Shown piece by piece: positions 18,442-28,977 of a stretch of DNA of 64,000 nucleotides. The notes under the pieces are model-generated. The model did not search any database, was not told the DNA's origin, and saw only the letters and a program-made list of their open reading frames with translations. Each line of letters opens with the position of its first letter. The first letter of the stretch is position 1. The position numbers were made by a program, and so were the translations under genes. The stretch is from assembly GCF_037102585.1 (NCBI RefSeq), contig NW_027043837.1, forward strand, positions 186,001 to 250,000. Reading direction: 5' to 3'. This DNA comes from Saccharomycopsis crataegensis (lineage: Eukaryota > Ascomycota > Saccharomycetes > Ascoideales > Saccharomycopsidaceae).

Positions 18442-20200
18442 TGGTAGTAATTGACGACGACTTATTTGTGGCTGAACTTCCCACCGGGGTTTCGATTACT
18501 TTTTGATTATTGACCTGTTTCTGCAACTTGCGCCGTGATAATAATACTTCTTGGAATCTCTTCAACACCAGGGTGTGACGCTTCAAATACCCTATCAGAA
18601 ATATTTTAATTGACATGATTAATTGTAATTCATTAGTGGTAATCATAGCCTCATCGTCCTGAGCACTATCTGGAACCCCCATCAAGATGATTTTTTTTGA
18701 TAATTTTTCAAAACTCGTCAAATATTTCGTCAACTCTTTCCGTAGTCGCTCCAAGTCTTCCAATAATTTCTCATCATCACTTGATTCAAAAATATTCAAT
18801 AATTTGGTGAATTTCGGTACCGTCAACTCAATTCGGGTCTTCAACCCCAACAAGTTCTCGGTTTCTTGGATGATTGTCGAGCACGGATTTGTGACATCCT
18901 CATGGTACCCTTTTTTCTTGAACAAGATACTTTTACAATCTAAACAGATCCGTAGTACTTCGTGCTTCATTTTCATCCCCACTTGTTGATATTTGGAAGA
19001 ATTGATGGGGTTCAAAATCAACGGAGCTAAAAGTGCCACCGGCACTTCCATGGAACAATTATCATCACATACCACCGACCCACATAATCGGCAATGATGT
19101 TTTCTTAAAAACAAGTTTGAGAATTCTTTGGTGCAAATCCCGCAATTCAAACAGTCTGAATCATTTTGCCAATACCCCATCAATTCGGTGGTGAGTTTCT
19201 TTTTTGCCTCGTTGAATAATACCAATTTAAATATACTTTTCTTGTTTACTCCATAGTAGTAATCATAATACGAGTCAATCAATTGACTAATGTAAGTTTC
19301 GATTCTTTTGTAAATCTTGAAATGATGGAGTTTGTTGTGCTCGATTTTTGACGATCTTAATCTCTTGAATGAACCGTACAAATTCCTACAAACTCCGGTA
19401 GAATGGTCATTTGTCACATAACCTGGTTTCTTTTCATAACATGAGTGACAGCACTTAAACCAAATCCCATTTACTGGATCGAGCACTCCATGTTTATTGA
19501 TCTTTACCGGGGTCGGTAAATGTTCTCCACAAAAAATCTTGCCACACACAAAGCAGTTGTGTTCGAAATTCTCAAGATCATACCCTAGACCATCGGGAGA
19601 ATTATCGTATTTGAATTTAACAGTATTAGGACAATTTGCAATTGAACATTTGTTGACATGCCTGGGAGATAATTTACGCCATTTTGACTTATCCATTGAT
19701 TTCATCACTTGAAGCCGGTACTTTTTCGCGAGCTTTGCATCTTTTAATTGGGTGGTTGCCCTTTGTGGGCTACGGGGAGATTTTGGGGTATTAGCAAGTT
19801 CTGATAATGATGAAGAAGATGAATTTGGGGTTAGGATGTAGTCATTGATATTGAGTAACGAATTGTTGATGTCACTAAGCGATAAATTATTGGTATCAAA
19901 TAATTTCACATTGGGGATCTTTATCTTGTTTTTAATCCACGATTTGATATCGTCTTCAAATAATACTGCATTATCGGATGGCGATTCATCATGGTTTTCA
20001 ATTACCAAATGAATATCGTCGATGTGTTGGTTAAGTTGAGTAGAGTTCTTGACGAGGACCCCGCAAATAGGACATTCTAATGAGTTTTTAAGGATCTCTT
20101 GTTCCATCGCTGGTTGTTGGGAGATGTCTGACAATCGTCGAGGTGGCGCTGGGGATCCCAACACTCTTTTATGAGTGGCTCCCTGTCGTTGCTGGGCCAT
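18161..20200 (-). CDS. VAC1: FYVE-type endosomal fusion factor Vac1/Pep7
   Basis: Binds PI3P on endosomes and links Vps21 (Rab5) and Vps45 for Golgi-to-endosome fusion. I take the ATG at 20200 (MAQQRQGATHKRVLG), giving 679 residues; the longer frame to 20410 starts with an unlikely hydrophobic stretch and overlaps the divergent neighbour. A C2H2 finger (CPICGVLV...HIDDIH) lies at about 43-65. A first FYVE-like Cys cluster (CSIANC...CFVCGKIFC) is followed by a FYVE domain with RKHHCRLCGSVVC, and the C-terminal third is coiled coil. This order (C2H2, FYVE-like, FYVE, coil) is that of Vac1, here longer than the 515 residues of S. cerevisiae. An Asn tract near the C-terminus is coded by an ATT/AAT repeat at about 18411-18437. 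Confidence 0.88.
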
Positions 20201-20411
20201 GAAGTGTTCAATAATGTTGATAATGATGGTGATCAAAATAGCACAGATTGGTTGAATCTCTGACATCTTTTTGATACCCACATCGCTTTTGCAGGGGCTG
20301 CGTAACCCTAATTTTGTGGACAACGTGCAAATTATTAACAACGACAACAACAATGTGTAGATGTTATTAGGCAGGATTGATAAGGGATTAAAAGGATTAG
20401 TGGTTATCACT

Positions 20412-22232
20412 ATGGAGCATCACAATCAATTATCAGAAGATGTGGTCATTGATCAGCAGGTAGAGAAGCAAGTGGCAGAACAACTGACAGAAATCGAAAT
20501 ACTGGATGATCGAAAGAACAACAAGAGCCAACAAAAAGCATTGGAAAATAGGGAGGAAAATGATGTCGAGGAAGAAGAATCTATTGAAGAAACTAAGGCT
20601 GTGTCAATTACAATGGGAACTGCCAAAAATGACAATGGCGAGGTCACCAATTTGAAAGAGTCAACGCATGATGAGATCCAGGAAGAAGTTCATGAAAAGG
20701 AAGTTGATAAAGACCTTGACATCAATGAAGTTGTTAACAATAAAGAGGTTGAAAATAATGCAATTGCTAATGAAGAAGTTGAAGATAATGACGAGGATGA
20801 TGACGATTTCGGTGATTTTTCAGACGCTTCCTTCGATGACTTCGAAGCCCCAGCTCCAGTAACAATCCAGGCTCCTCCTGCCCCAGTAGATCCAAACCAA
20901 ACCCCTATAAATGACTACATAAAGCTAACAGAGGAAACCTATTCCAATACGAAAACTCTTACTATCTCCATAGCAGGACTTCTCTCAAAAATTTATATTA
21001 ACAACCCAACCACCCTGGAAAGCAGCAAAACTCTTAAAAGTACCCCGACACCTGGGGACATCATGTCTCCTAGATCCCAGGCATTATGGAATGAATTGAA
21101 AACCCTACCCAGGTTGAATCCTCCTGATTGGAAAAGAAGCTCCATAAGAAGACACTTCTTGACTAGTATTGGAGTGCCTATTGATTTAGATGAAGTCTTG
21201 CCAGGAAGTAGTGTTGGATCACCAAATATTAATCCGCGGGCCTCTGCCACCATGGATACTGTGCTGGTCTCCGATGGTAATAGTAGTGATGGTGTTAACA
21301 GCTGGAAAATCCCGAAAATTGAGTTTGCTAGTAGTTTGAGCAAGAAGTCGGGTTCTACGTCAAAAGTCACGCCCCCTAAGGTGGGACATACTGAAAATGA
21401 GGTGAAGATTACTGGAGAGCAGCTAAAAGTGATGAAAAAAGCCACCTCTACTAAAGAAAAAGCAAAATTGGATGAGCAGATCACTGAGAAAGCAAAATTG
21501 GATACAGACGTTTCCGAGAAGGATTCTGAGGTAAATGAAACCTCTGAAAGTGAAGTTGCGGAAGCCGCAACCAAGAAAGAAGAAGAAGAAGAAGAAGAAT
21601 CAAAACAGAGAAAACCAGTGGAGAACACAGACATCAAAAATGATTCACCAACTTCGGATAATGGCGAAGAGAAGGAAAAACTGAGAACACCAAATGTCGA
21701 AAAACTGAAAGAAATTAATAACTTAGAACCTCTAGATACCTCTGATGGAGATGTCACCACTGTGGAAGAAAAAATCGATCCAGTGGAACCCCGGGAAATT
21801 GCAACTAAAGAAGAAGAAGCTGGTAACACAATATTAATCAATACCATTAGCGACCTTCATATCGAGAAGCCTGAATATGATGAGATCGTCAGCAACACCA
21901 ATAAGACCTTGCAAGAAGTGGAAGATAGTTTACAATCAGTGACGTATTACCAAACCTTACTCCACGATAACAAGATCGAAGAACTCGAGAAAGTATTGCA
22001 GCACTTCAAGCAGCTTAGCGTTAAGATGGAAAAGACGTTGTCTGTGTGGAATGACAAACATGAAGTATTGATCCAAGATCATGAAACTTTCGAAGCAGTG
22101 GTGGAAAATATGGTGGGATATACCCAGAAATTGCGTCGGGCAGAAACTTTTAAGAATAACGAGAAAGAATTACGGAAGTTGAAGAAAAGGCCACTGGGAA
22201 TCAAGAAAACTGGATTTTTCTGGAATACCTGA
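20412..22232 (+). CDS. LAA2: Laa2-like accessory protein of the AP-1 clathrin adaptor
   Basis: A 606-residue acidic protein. An acidic motif region DDDFGDFSDASFDDF (about 130-146) is of the type that binds AP-1/GGA ear domains. A conserved block at about 226-265 (WNELKTLPRLNPP followed by RRHFLTSIGVPIDLDEVLP) matches the core of the yeast Laa2 (Ybl010c) / aftiphilin-like family. The middle is Glu/Lys-rich disordered sequence, and a coiled-coil segment near 535-580 precedes a basic C-terminus. In S. cerevisiae Laa2 bridges Laa1 to AP-1 at the trans-Golgi network, and the same role is inferred here. The protein is about twice as long as the S. cerevisiae form, mainly through the acidic insert. 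It is divergent from VAC1. Confidence 0.75.
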   Translation: MEHHNQLSEDVVIDQQVEKQVAEQLTEIEILDDRKNNKSQQKALENREENDVEEEESIEETKAVSITMGTAKNDNGEVTNLKESTHDEIQEEVHEKEVDKDLDINEVVNNKEVENNAIANEEVEDNDEDDDDFGDFSDASFDDFEAPAPVTIQAPPAPVDPNQTPINDYIKLTEETYSNTKTLTISIAGLLSKIYINNPTTLESSKTLKSTPTPGDIMSPRSQALWNELKTLPRLNPPDWKRSSIRRHFLTSIGVPIDLDEVLPGSSVGSPNINPRASATMDTVLVSDGNSSDGVNSWKIPKIEFASSLSKKSGSTSKVTPPKVGHTENEVKITGEQLKVMKKATSTKEKAKLDEQITEKAKLDTDVSEKDSEVNETSESEVAEAATKKEEEEEEESKQRKPVENTDIKNDSPTSDNGEEKEKLRTPNVEKLKEINNLEPLDTSDGDVTTVEEKIDPVEPREIATKEEEAGNTILINTISDLHIEKPEYDEIVSNTNKTLQEVEDSLQSVTYYQTLLHDNKIEELEKVLQHFKQLSVKMEKTLSVWNDKHEVLIQDHETFEAVVENMVGYTQKLRRAETFKNNEKELRKLKKRPLGIKKTGFFWNT

Positions 22233-22434
22233 CTTGTTCTTCTCATTGCATCAATAAATAAATAAATAAAAATCGTATAAACCAATTGTAGAGAATTAAC
22301 AATCTGCTGCCGCACCGCGCCGGGCGCGGAAAAGTCGGTGGAATTTCTGGAATTAAAAAATCGCAGCGCTGCCCAAAGTGAATATTGGGATCCTCATCAA
22401 CAATATACTTCAGAATACAATTATTACTTACACA

Positions 22435-25218
22435 ATGGTCCCATTTTGTATTTTTGTATTGTGTTTTTTCTTACAAGCCGTACTGGCAGTATATAGTGAC
22501 GAGGCATTCAGGACAGACTGGCAAATCGCCAACCTTGGTGATCAAGTGTACCTGTCGGTATTGACCGCCACTAATTATATCACCATCTCCAACAACGGGG
22601 TTCTTTCGGTACTCAATAACACTAGCAAAGATGGGCTTGTTCAATGGAGACACCAGTTGGAACAACATACTGATGGGGAAAGATTTCTCGGTGTGTTGAA
22701 CAATGAGGTTATCGTTAGTGGTACTGATAACCTTTTACAGCTATGGAACACTACCAGCAGTTTCTTGATCAGCTCGGTTTATTTAGATGCTCCAATGGTT
22801 GGGATCCAAAGCCTTTCCAATGGTGAATTAATGGTAGTGGATTCATCGGGGGTGGTATCTAAAGTTGATTCACTATTTCAAGTGTCAAGTGTTGCAGCCT
22901 TGGAAACCGGGATAATTAAATCAATTGAAATTTCCTCATTGAATAATGGTAATGCCGTAATATTGATCAATTCTGATGATTTATATTTGGTGGATCTTAG
23001 ATCATCTAGTTTATCTAAAGTATCGCTTAAAAATGATTTGAATATTGAAGCCACCAGGATTTTGACAATGCACCAAAATAAAGTATTCTTTGTCACCCCA
23101 AATGACCTTATCAATGTATTGGTACTTTCTGATCATTCAAAAGTCAGCAAGTCTTCATTTAAGGAAATCAAGACCGATTATCAATCAGAATTATTCAAAT
23201 TGCTCGATTTGAACTCGTACATCTTGGTGAATAACTTTGACTACTATGCGTCTACTACTAAGGATAAGTCCTCGATTAAGTACGCCTACACTTATGATGA
23301 AAACTTGGTGATGTCTTTATCCTATAATAATATCCAATTATTCGATAGTGAACTAGGCATTGAAATTGTCAAATACAATCACAATTTGGATCTTGATCTT
23401 GATGGGGCTAAGAATATCAAGGTGGCATATACCCCTAGTGCTGATGGAGCAAGCCATAATATTCATGTGGTGATTGAATATTATAATAAGGAAATTACTT
23501 CTATTTACAACGATGCTTTGTTATGGAACCGTGATGAATCATTATCAGAAGTGGATGAATACATTGTGTATGATCCTTCCAAAAATTTGCAATCACAACA
23601 ACAAGAAGTGGCAAATTTCCAGCATTATCTAGAAGAGGAAAACAATGTCGACATTTTTGGGGCTTTCATGGCGCGTTGGAAAGATCATTGGCAACAATTA
23701 AAGAAATTGGATCAAATAATTACGAGAGGATTTGGCAATATTTTCTCATTTGGTGATGGTGAAATTGACGCCAAACAAAAGATCGAGTTTGGATTGAATA
23801 AGCAACTAGTGGTGTTAACTAAAAACAACAAAGTTTTCAATTTGGATATGGAGACCGGGAAAATTAATTGGAAGTTTAGTCAATTGAGCAAATTCATGGA
23901 TACCAACAACAGATCGATTACCGGATTCTTGAACGATAATAACAAGAACATCAAAATTTGGTTTGATGACGGTTTCGTGGTTACTTTGGATATTGCTAAT
24001 GGCATGGTCAAACATACCACCGTTGATGGCATACCAGCACACAAAAAACTCATTCCGGTAAACTTGAACGAATTTATTCATGAAGAACCAGCGGGATTGT
24101 TGGATGATGATCTCATTTTGCGACTTGATGGTGATCAATTCCAGTATATTTCCAACAATGATGCGACCCCAGAATTATCTCAAGATTTATTTTTTTCCTA
24201 TATTAATGACGACTCTACGGCCATCGAAGTGTTTATGTTTAATCCATCTTCAAAAGCCCTTGTTAATGCTTGGAAATTTCAAACTGATGCTAACGAGAAA
24301 ATTGTCGCCACTGCCTCTTCGGCTCGTAATCCTAACTCCATGGCTTCGATTGGGTTGATCCTTGGGGATAAGTCTACTTTATACAAGTACTTGTATCCAA
24401 ATATCATCTCTCTTGCGGTTTTCGATGATGCTTCCCAAGAATTGTCGATCAAAATCTTTGATTCCGTTTCTGGTAAATTGATCAAATCAGTGTTCCACCC
24501 AGCCACTGACAAGATTGATGACACCAGTATTCAAATGATTCAAGGAGACAATTACTTGGTGTATTCTTTCTACAGCTACCATCCAACAATATCTTCAAAG
24601 ATTCATGTGGTTGAGTTTTATGAGTCTCAAAAATCTGACCAAAAATCATTATCGTCAATAACCAACCAGTCGGTATCTATTCTTGATTATGATGCTGTGC
24701 AACCATTCATCAGATTCAAATCTTACAACTTCGCACATCGTATTGAGAAATTGGCTCTCACATCAACGAAATTCGACATTTCCACAAAGAACATCATTAT
24801 GAAACTATCGAATGGTCAGATATATTTGATTCCAAAGTTCCTCATTAGTTCTCGTCGTATTGAAGGCCGGGAGCTCACCAATTCTGAAAAGATGGAGTAC
24901 ATGAATATTCCGTACGATGCCAATCTCCCAATTAATAACAACGCCATAATCAACCATAAACGTCTTATCGTCGGAGACAATAAAGCCCAAATGTTTTCAG
25001 TGGCGACCAACCTTGAGAGTACTACCATCATATGTTATGCTGGTAATGATATTTTCTGTACGAAGGCGTACCCTTCATCACAATTCGACGTGCTAAGTGC
25101 CGGTTTCAATAAGGGGCAGTTATTATTGACCATTGCTGCGTTGGTTTTAGCGGGTTTGGTCAGTTGGTCGATGGTGGAACGTAAAAAGCTTAATTCTTTT
25201 TGGATTGACAATTATTGA
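22435..25218 (+). CDS. EMC1: ER membrane protein complex subunit 1
   Basis: Largest subunit of the EMC insertase, which inserts tail-anchored and multi-pass proteins into the ER membrane. The ATG at 22435 starts a signal peptide (VPFCIFVLCFFLQAVLA); upstream in-frame codons would precede it. The product has 927 residues. The lumenal part is a beta-propeller/PQQ-like repeat region (for example GLVQWRHQ, NTTSSFLIS and TGKINWKFSQL). The C-terminal third is the DUF1620 domain, and a single membrane helix (LLLTIAALVLAGLVSWSMV) comes just before the short cytosolic tail ERKKLNSFWIDNY. Order and length fit the family. Confidence 0.9.
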   Translation: MVPFCIFVLCFFLQAVLAVYSDEAFRTDWQIANLGDQVYLSVLTATNYITISNNGVLSVLNNTSKDGLVQWRHQLEQHTDGERFLGVLNNEVIVSGTDNLLQLWNTTSSFLISSVYLDAPMVGIQSLSNGELMVVDSSGVVSKVDSLFQVSSVAALETGIIKSIEISSLNNGNAVILINSDDLYLVDLRSSSLSKVSLKNDLNIEATRILTMHQNKVFFVTPNDLINVLVLSDHSKVSKSSFKEIKTDYQSELFKLLDLNSYILVNNFDYYASTTKDKSSIKYAYTYDENLVMSLSYNNIQLFDSELGIEIVKYNHNLDLDLDGAKNIKVAYTPSADGASHNIHVVIEYYNKEITSIYNDALLWNRDESLSEVDEYIVYDPSKNLQSQQQEVANFQHYLEEENNVDIFGAFMARWKDHWQQLKKLDQIITRGFGNIFSFGDGEIDAKQKIEFGLNKQLVVLTKNNKVFNLDMETGKINWKFSQLSKFMDTNNRSITGFLNDNNKNIKIWFDDGFVVTLDIANGMVKHTTVDGIPAHKKLIPVNLNEFIHEEPAGLLDDDLILRLDGDQFQYISNNDATPELSQDLFFSYINDDSTAIEVFMFNPSSKALVNAWKFQTDANEKIVATASSARNPNSMASIGLILGDKSTLYKYLYPNIISLAVFDDASQELSIKIFDSVSGKLIKSVFHPATDKIDDTSIQMIQGDNYLVYSFYSYHPTISSKIHVVEFYESQKSDQKSLSSITNQSVSILDYDAVQPFIRFKSYNFAHRIEKLALTSTKFDISTKNIIMKLSNGQIYLIPKFLISSRRIEGRELTNSEKMEYMNIPYDANLPINNNAIINHKRLIVGDNKAQMFSVATNLESTTIICYAGNDIFCTKAYPSSQFDVLSAGFNKGQLLLTIAALVLAGLVSWSMVERKKLNSFWIDNY

Positions 25219-25324
25219 ATTTATTGAATTTTTCTTTTCTCTTGAAATATACTAACTATAATTATTATTTGGTGTCACTTGTAGAAGCAATAATATCAAG
25301 AGGATTGATTCTACGACTCACCAT

Positions 25325-25330
25325 CACGTG
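25325..25330. promoter_or_regulatory. CACGTG hexamer between EMC1 and HEM14
   Basis: A palindromic E-box of the kind bound by Cbf1 and other yeast bHLH factors, 117 bp before the HEM14 start. Similar hexamers lie before HUS1, PTC7/YNG2, KTI12 and BEM1. Function is inferred only. Confidence 0.4.
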
Positions 25331-25446
25331 CAAGCGTAAAAGAGTAAATGCCTGGAAACAAAACTTCACATCACTAGGTGATCATTTCTACCACTAACAT
25401 TATCCCTGTTATATTTTATTATTGACAATTCTTGTGTTTGAAGGCT

Positions 25447-27201
25447 ATGACAATAGTTCGCAAAGCTGGCTCTCTAGCAGTCATTGGCTCAGGGATCTCT
25501 GGTCTTTCGTTTGCTTACTATCTTTCATATTTTCGTCCCGATATTAAAATCACCATCTTTGAGAAATCTTCCAGAACTGGAGGATATATATCATCTCCTT
25601 TGGATAATAAATCACATAAAGTGATACTTGAAAAGGGTCCTCGAACTCTACGGACTGCTAGTGATGGTACGCTTATGATTGCTGATCTTTTCCAACGTTG
25701 TGGCCGATGTGATGAAGTATATGGGGTAGCCAAGACGTCATTGGGGAACAAGAAGTATATCTTGGACTGGCAAAACCATTTAGTCGAGGCACCTCTGAGT
25801 TTCTATACTGCTTGGAATTTTCTATTTGGTGGTAACTTACTCACCAAAGGTTTAATCAATGATATTTTGAAAGAACCATGGAGACCTGGTCCGATCATTA
25901 CCCAAGACGAATCGGTTGAAGGGTTCTTCAGCCGCAGATTTGGTCCTAGAGTCACCGATAATGTTGTTAGTGCTATTTATAATGGGATCTACGCAGGAGA
26001 CGTTGGGGATTTGAGTATCCGATCGGTGATGCCTAGATTATTTGATGTAAAAAAACTGCATCGTTCGGTGGTGTTAGCGCATATCACCAGCCGGTTGGCC
26101 AATGGATTATTTACTGGTGTGAAAGGATTATTCAGGGCCGGGTTGACGATGTTGGGTCTCTTAAAGAAAAAATGGGGCGGCGGGAGTGATTTGTTGAGAC
26201 ATTACCAATGCGAGTTTTCTACGGGGAATGTCTGGTTTTTAAAAAATATTTTGAAAAAAATGCCGATTATTTCTCTTAAGAACGGAATGGAATCGGTGAC
26301 AAATCTACTTAGGGATCAATTGCAAGGAATTTCTAACGTTAAATATGTTTACGATTGTGATATTTCAGGAATTAAAAATGGGGAAAAAGGCATTACCATC
26401 AGTTATACTCATAACGGGACCGAGCACCGTGATATTTTTGACCATATTAATTGTACGGTATCTCCAAAAGGTTTGAGTGATATGGTTGAAGATCCAAAAT
26501 TGTCAAACTTATTGAAAGCCCCAACTTACAGTAAAGTGAGGTTAGTTAATTTCTATTTGCGCAACAAAAACTATATCCAAGACAGTCCGGGCTTTGGGTA
26601 CTTGATTCCTAAGGCATATTACAAACATAATCCTGGTTTGAAACACCAAGCGATCCTTGGAGTTATATTTGATTCGGATGTCGAAAAACATAGACTGCAA
26701 ATTTTCAACCCAGCAACCAAGCGATTTTCTGCCAAGCTTGGGGAAACTGTCGAGGAATATAAGAGAAACTTGATTAATGGAGAAGATTGGAAAAATAAAG
26801 GTACCGATAAAGAAATCGCGCAATATAAGGGTGAGTTCCATGAAGTGTCATCGACTCAAGAGTATACTAAGTTAACCCTAATGATGGGGGGTCATTATTG
26901 GAAAAATGAGGTTATCCCTAATGAGGCAACTGCACTTTTGAATGCCAAAGATGTATTGAAAAAACAATTGAACATTGATTTGAATGAAATTAGTGAAGAC
27001 GATCTCATAATTGAAACAGCAATGACCGACGAAGGTATTCCTCAATACAATGTAGGGTTTGAAGATACGAAACAGGAGATTTTGGATAAAGTTGATGTAT
27101 TATACCAGGGGAAACTTACGGTTAGTGGTATGAGTTTTAATGGAGGAGTTGGTGTTCCTGATTGTGTTTCAAATGGCTATAAGTTGGCTGCGCATATGTG
27201 A
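25447..27201 (+). CDS. HEM14: Protoporphyrinogen oxidase
   Basis: FAD enzyme of the mitochondrial inner membrane that oxidises protoporphyrinogen IX to protoporphyrin IX, the step before ferrochelatase. It has 584 residues from the ATG at 25447. The dinucleotide-binding motif VIGSGISGLSFAYYLS lies near the N-terminus, followed by IFEKSSRTGGYI. Family motifs EKGPRTLR, FFSRRFG, YNGIYAGDVGDLSIRS (PPO family: GIYAGD...LS.RS), a substrate-channel region and the C-terminal LTVSGMSFNGGVGVPDCVSNG loop are present. The family C-terminus (G.GV..C...G) is intact. Confidence 0.93.
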   Translation: MTIVRKAGSLAVIGSGISGLSFAYYLSYFRPDIKITIFEKSSRTGGYISSPLDNKSHKVILEKGPRTLRTASDGTLMIADLFQRCGRCDEVYGVAKTSLGNKKYILDWQNHLVEAPLSFYTAWNFLFGGNLLTKGLINDILKEPWRPGPIITQDESVEGFFSRRFGPRVTDNVVSAIYNGIYAGDVGDLSIRSVMPRLFDVKKLHRSVVLAHITSRLANGLFTGVKGLFRAGLTMLGLLKKKWGGGSDLLRHYQCEFSTGNVWFLKNILKKMPIISLKNGMESVTNLLRDQLQGISNVKYVYDCDISGIKNGEKGITISYTHNGTEHRDIFDHINCTVSPKGLSDMVEDPKLSNLLKAPTYSKVRLVNFYLRNKNYIQDSPGFGYLIPKAYYKHNPGLKHQAILGVIFDSDVEKHRLQIFNPATKRFSAKLGETVEEYKRNLINGEDWKNKGTDKEIAQYKGEFHEVSSTQEYTKLTLMMGGHYWKNEVIPNEATALLNAKDVLKKQLNIDLNEISEDDLIIETAMTDEGIPQYNVGFEDTKQEILDKVDVLYQGKLTVSGMSFNGGVGVPDCVSNGYKLAAHM

Positions 27202-27607
27202 TCTTTATTTTTTAATTGAGATATTTATTATGTATTATAACTGTTTATAGGATTGAATTTATCTCGACATGAATGTATTATTGGATGTCTGTATTATTGG
27301 ATGTTTGAATGTTTCAACACCTGGACACCCGTTATACGTCATGTGATATTCCACCTGACTGTTATCACTCACCCGGTGACACTCACCTGACCCTTAAGTC
27401 ACGCTTCATATCACCTGCTTATTTTTCCCCGCATTTTTTGACACATAACGGACGCAGGGTGTGACCACCCCATCCTTTTTTTTTTGCTGGATTGCGGAGG
27501 AAACACAAAAAAAACATAATTGGTAACTATTTCAAAGGTAATGTTTCTTCTTCCGGACATTAATAGATTTGGTCTCTCTCTCATAAATCAGGAGAGAAGG
27601 AATAATC
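27202..27607. other. Promoter region of the Adr1-type regulator
   Basis: Contains a cluster of CACCTG/CACCCG hexamers at 27318-27417, a T10 run near 27478 and an A8 run near 27508. No gene is seen. Confidence 0.5.
27318..27417. promoter_or_regulatory. Cluster of six CACCTG/CACCCG hexamers
   Basis: CACCTG occurs at 27318, 27352, 27384 and 27412, and CACCCG at 27326 and 27370, all on the plus strand within 100 bp and ending 190 bp upstream of the zinc-finger gene start. The spacing of CACCTG is 34, 32 and 28 bp. A clustered binding site is inferred; the factor is unknown. Confidence 0.45.
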
Positions 27608-28900
27608 ATGATGAACGAAATCAAAACAGATACCCCTCGGGACTCACAAGCCGGTGGGTCAGCAACCCTAGGGTATACCCCTTCAGGGAAACCTCGGCTT
27701 CATCAATGCTCTGCTTGCCTACGATCATTTGCTAGGTTGGAACATTTGAAAAGACATGAAAGGTCTCATACAAAAGAAAAGCCATTTAATTGTGGGGTCT
27801 GCAGCAGAAAGTTCAGTCGCAGAGATTTGTTGTTGAGACACGCGGAAAAGCTTCATGGAGGCTGTTCCGATGCGGTGAAGAGATTGAGAAGGAGACGTAA
27901 ATCAGCAGTAAAGAAAGACGAAGAGAAACAGCGGCAGATGAAATCCCAGTCTGCTAATAAAGAGAATGCTAGGAAACAACAAGAACCAGAACCAGAAAGC
28001 GGCCCCCCAATGTCAACTTTCATATCAAACCCTGTCACGACACTGAAAACGAATATTAAGGGTAGTAATATGATCCATAGTTATAGCGATAGTATTGAGT
28101 TTACCTCTCCTATGAACAGCGCTGCTTCTAATATCCGTGTGGGCTCGTTGTTCAAGAATTTTGTTTCCAAATCATATCAATACGATATTAGCCCTGAAGA
28201 TGAAGACTTTGAAGAATATAGTAGATCAAAGCGGATAAGAAGAGCATCATTCAGTGCTTCAAGTGGTGAGAATTATGCGGTGCCAAGGTACCCATCGGTT
28301 TCTAAAATGAATGAAATGAAAACTGCTCGGAATCGTGAATCATTTGCGGGAAATGCCCCAAACAATTATTTATTTTCCGACACGATTGAGTTTGCAACAC
28401 CCCAATTGATCCCATCGGGAAGCGATAACAAATTATCAAGTATTCCAGAATTCTTTCTCAGTAATGACAAAAAGCACCTCAATTTTCAGGATTTTGACGA
28501 AAAAGATATTAGAAGAGAAAGACAAGATTCGGAAATGTACAAAATAAATAACATTGTTAATGATTTGCATTTATCCAATGAACAAAAAATGGTTGAGCTG
28601 AAAAATGTACAACAATCACCAACAAAGATGGATATCGACAAGAAAGATTCTCCGGTATATGGTGACTATAACATTTATGGAATTGAGAGCCCAGATGCCG
28701 AAGATTGGGTTAATAAAGTTCTTGAGTCCTCTCAGATAGAATTTTTATCAAGTTTAAAAAACAAGACCAGTGGCAACAGTCACCCAAATCAATTCACTAG
28801 AAAAGTTAACGCGTTCCAAAATCAGCTCAATAAAATATCATCCGATGAGTCGTCTCTTTATTCTACTAATGTTAGGAACTCTCCGGTGAGCAATATGACC

Positions 28901-28977
<77 letters not shown>

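Noticed and set aside
20201-20410. Longer VAC1 start at 20410 or 20266
   Set aside because: The added residues form a hydrophobic stretch unlike Vac1 and would overlap the start of the divergent LAA2-like gene; MAQQRQ at 20200 fits better.
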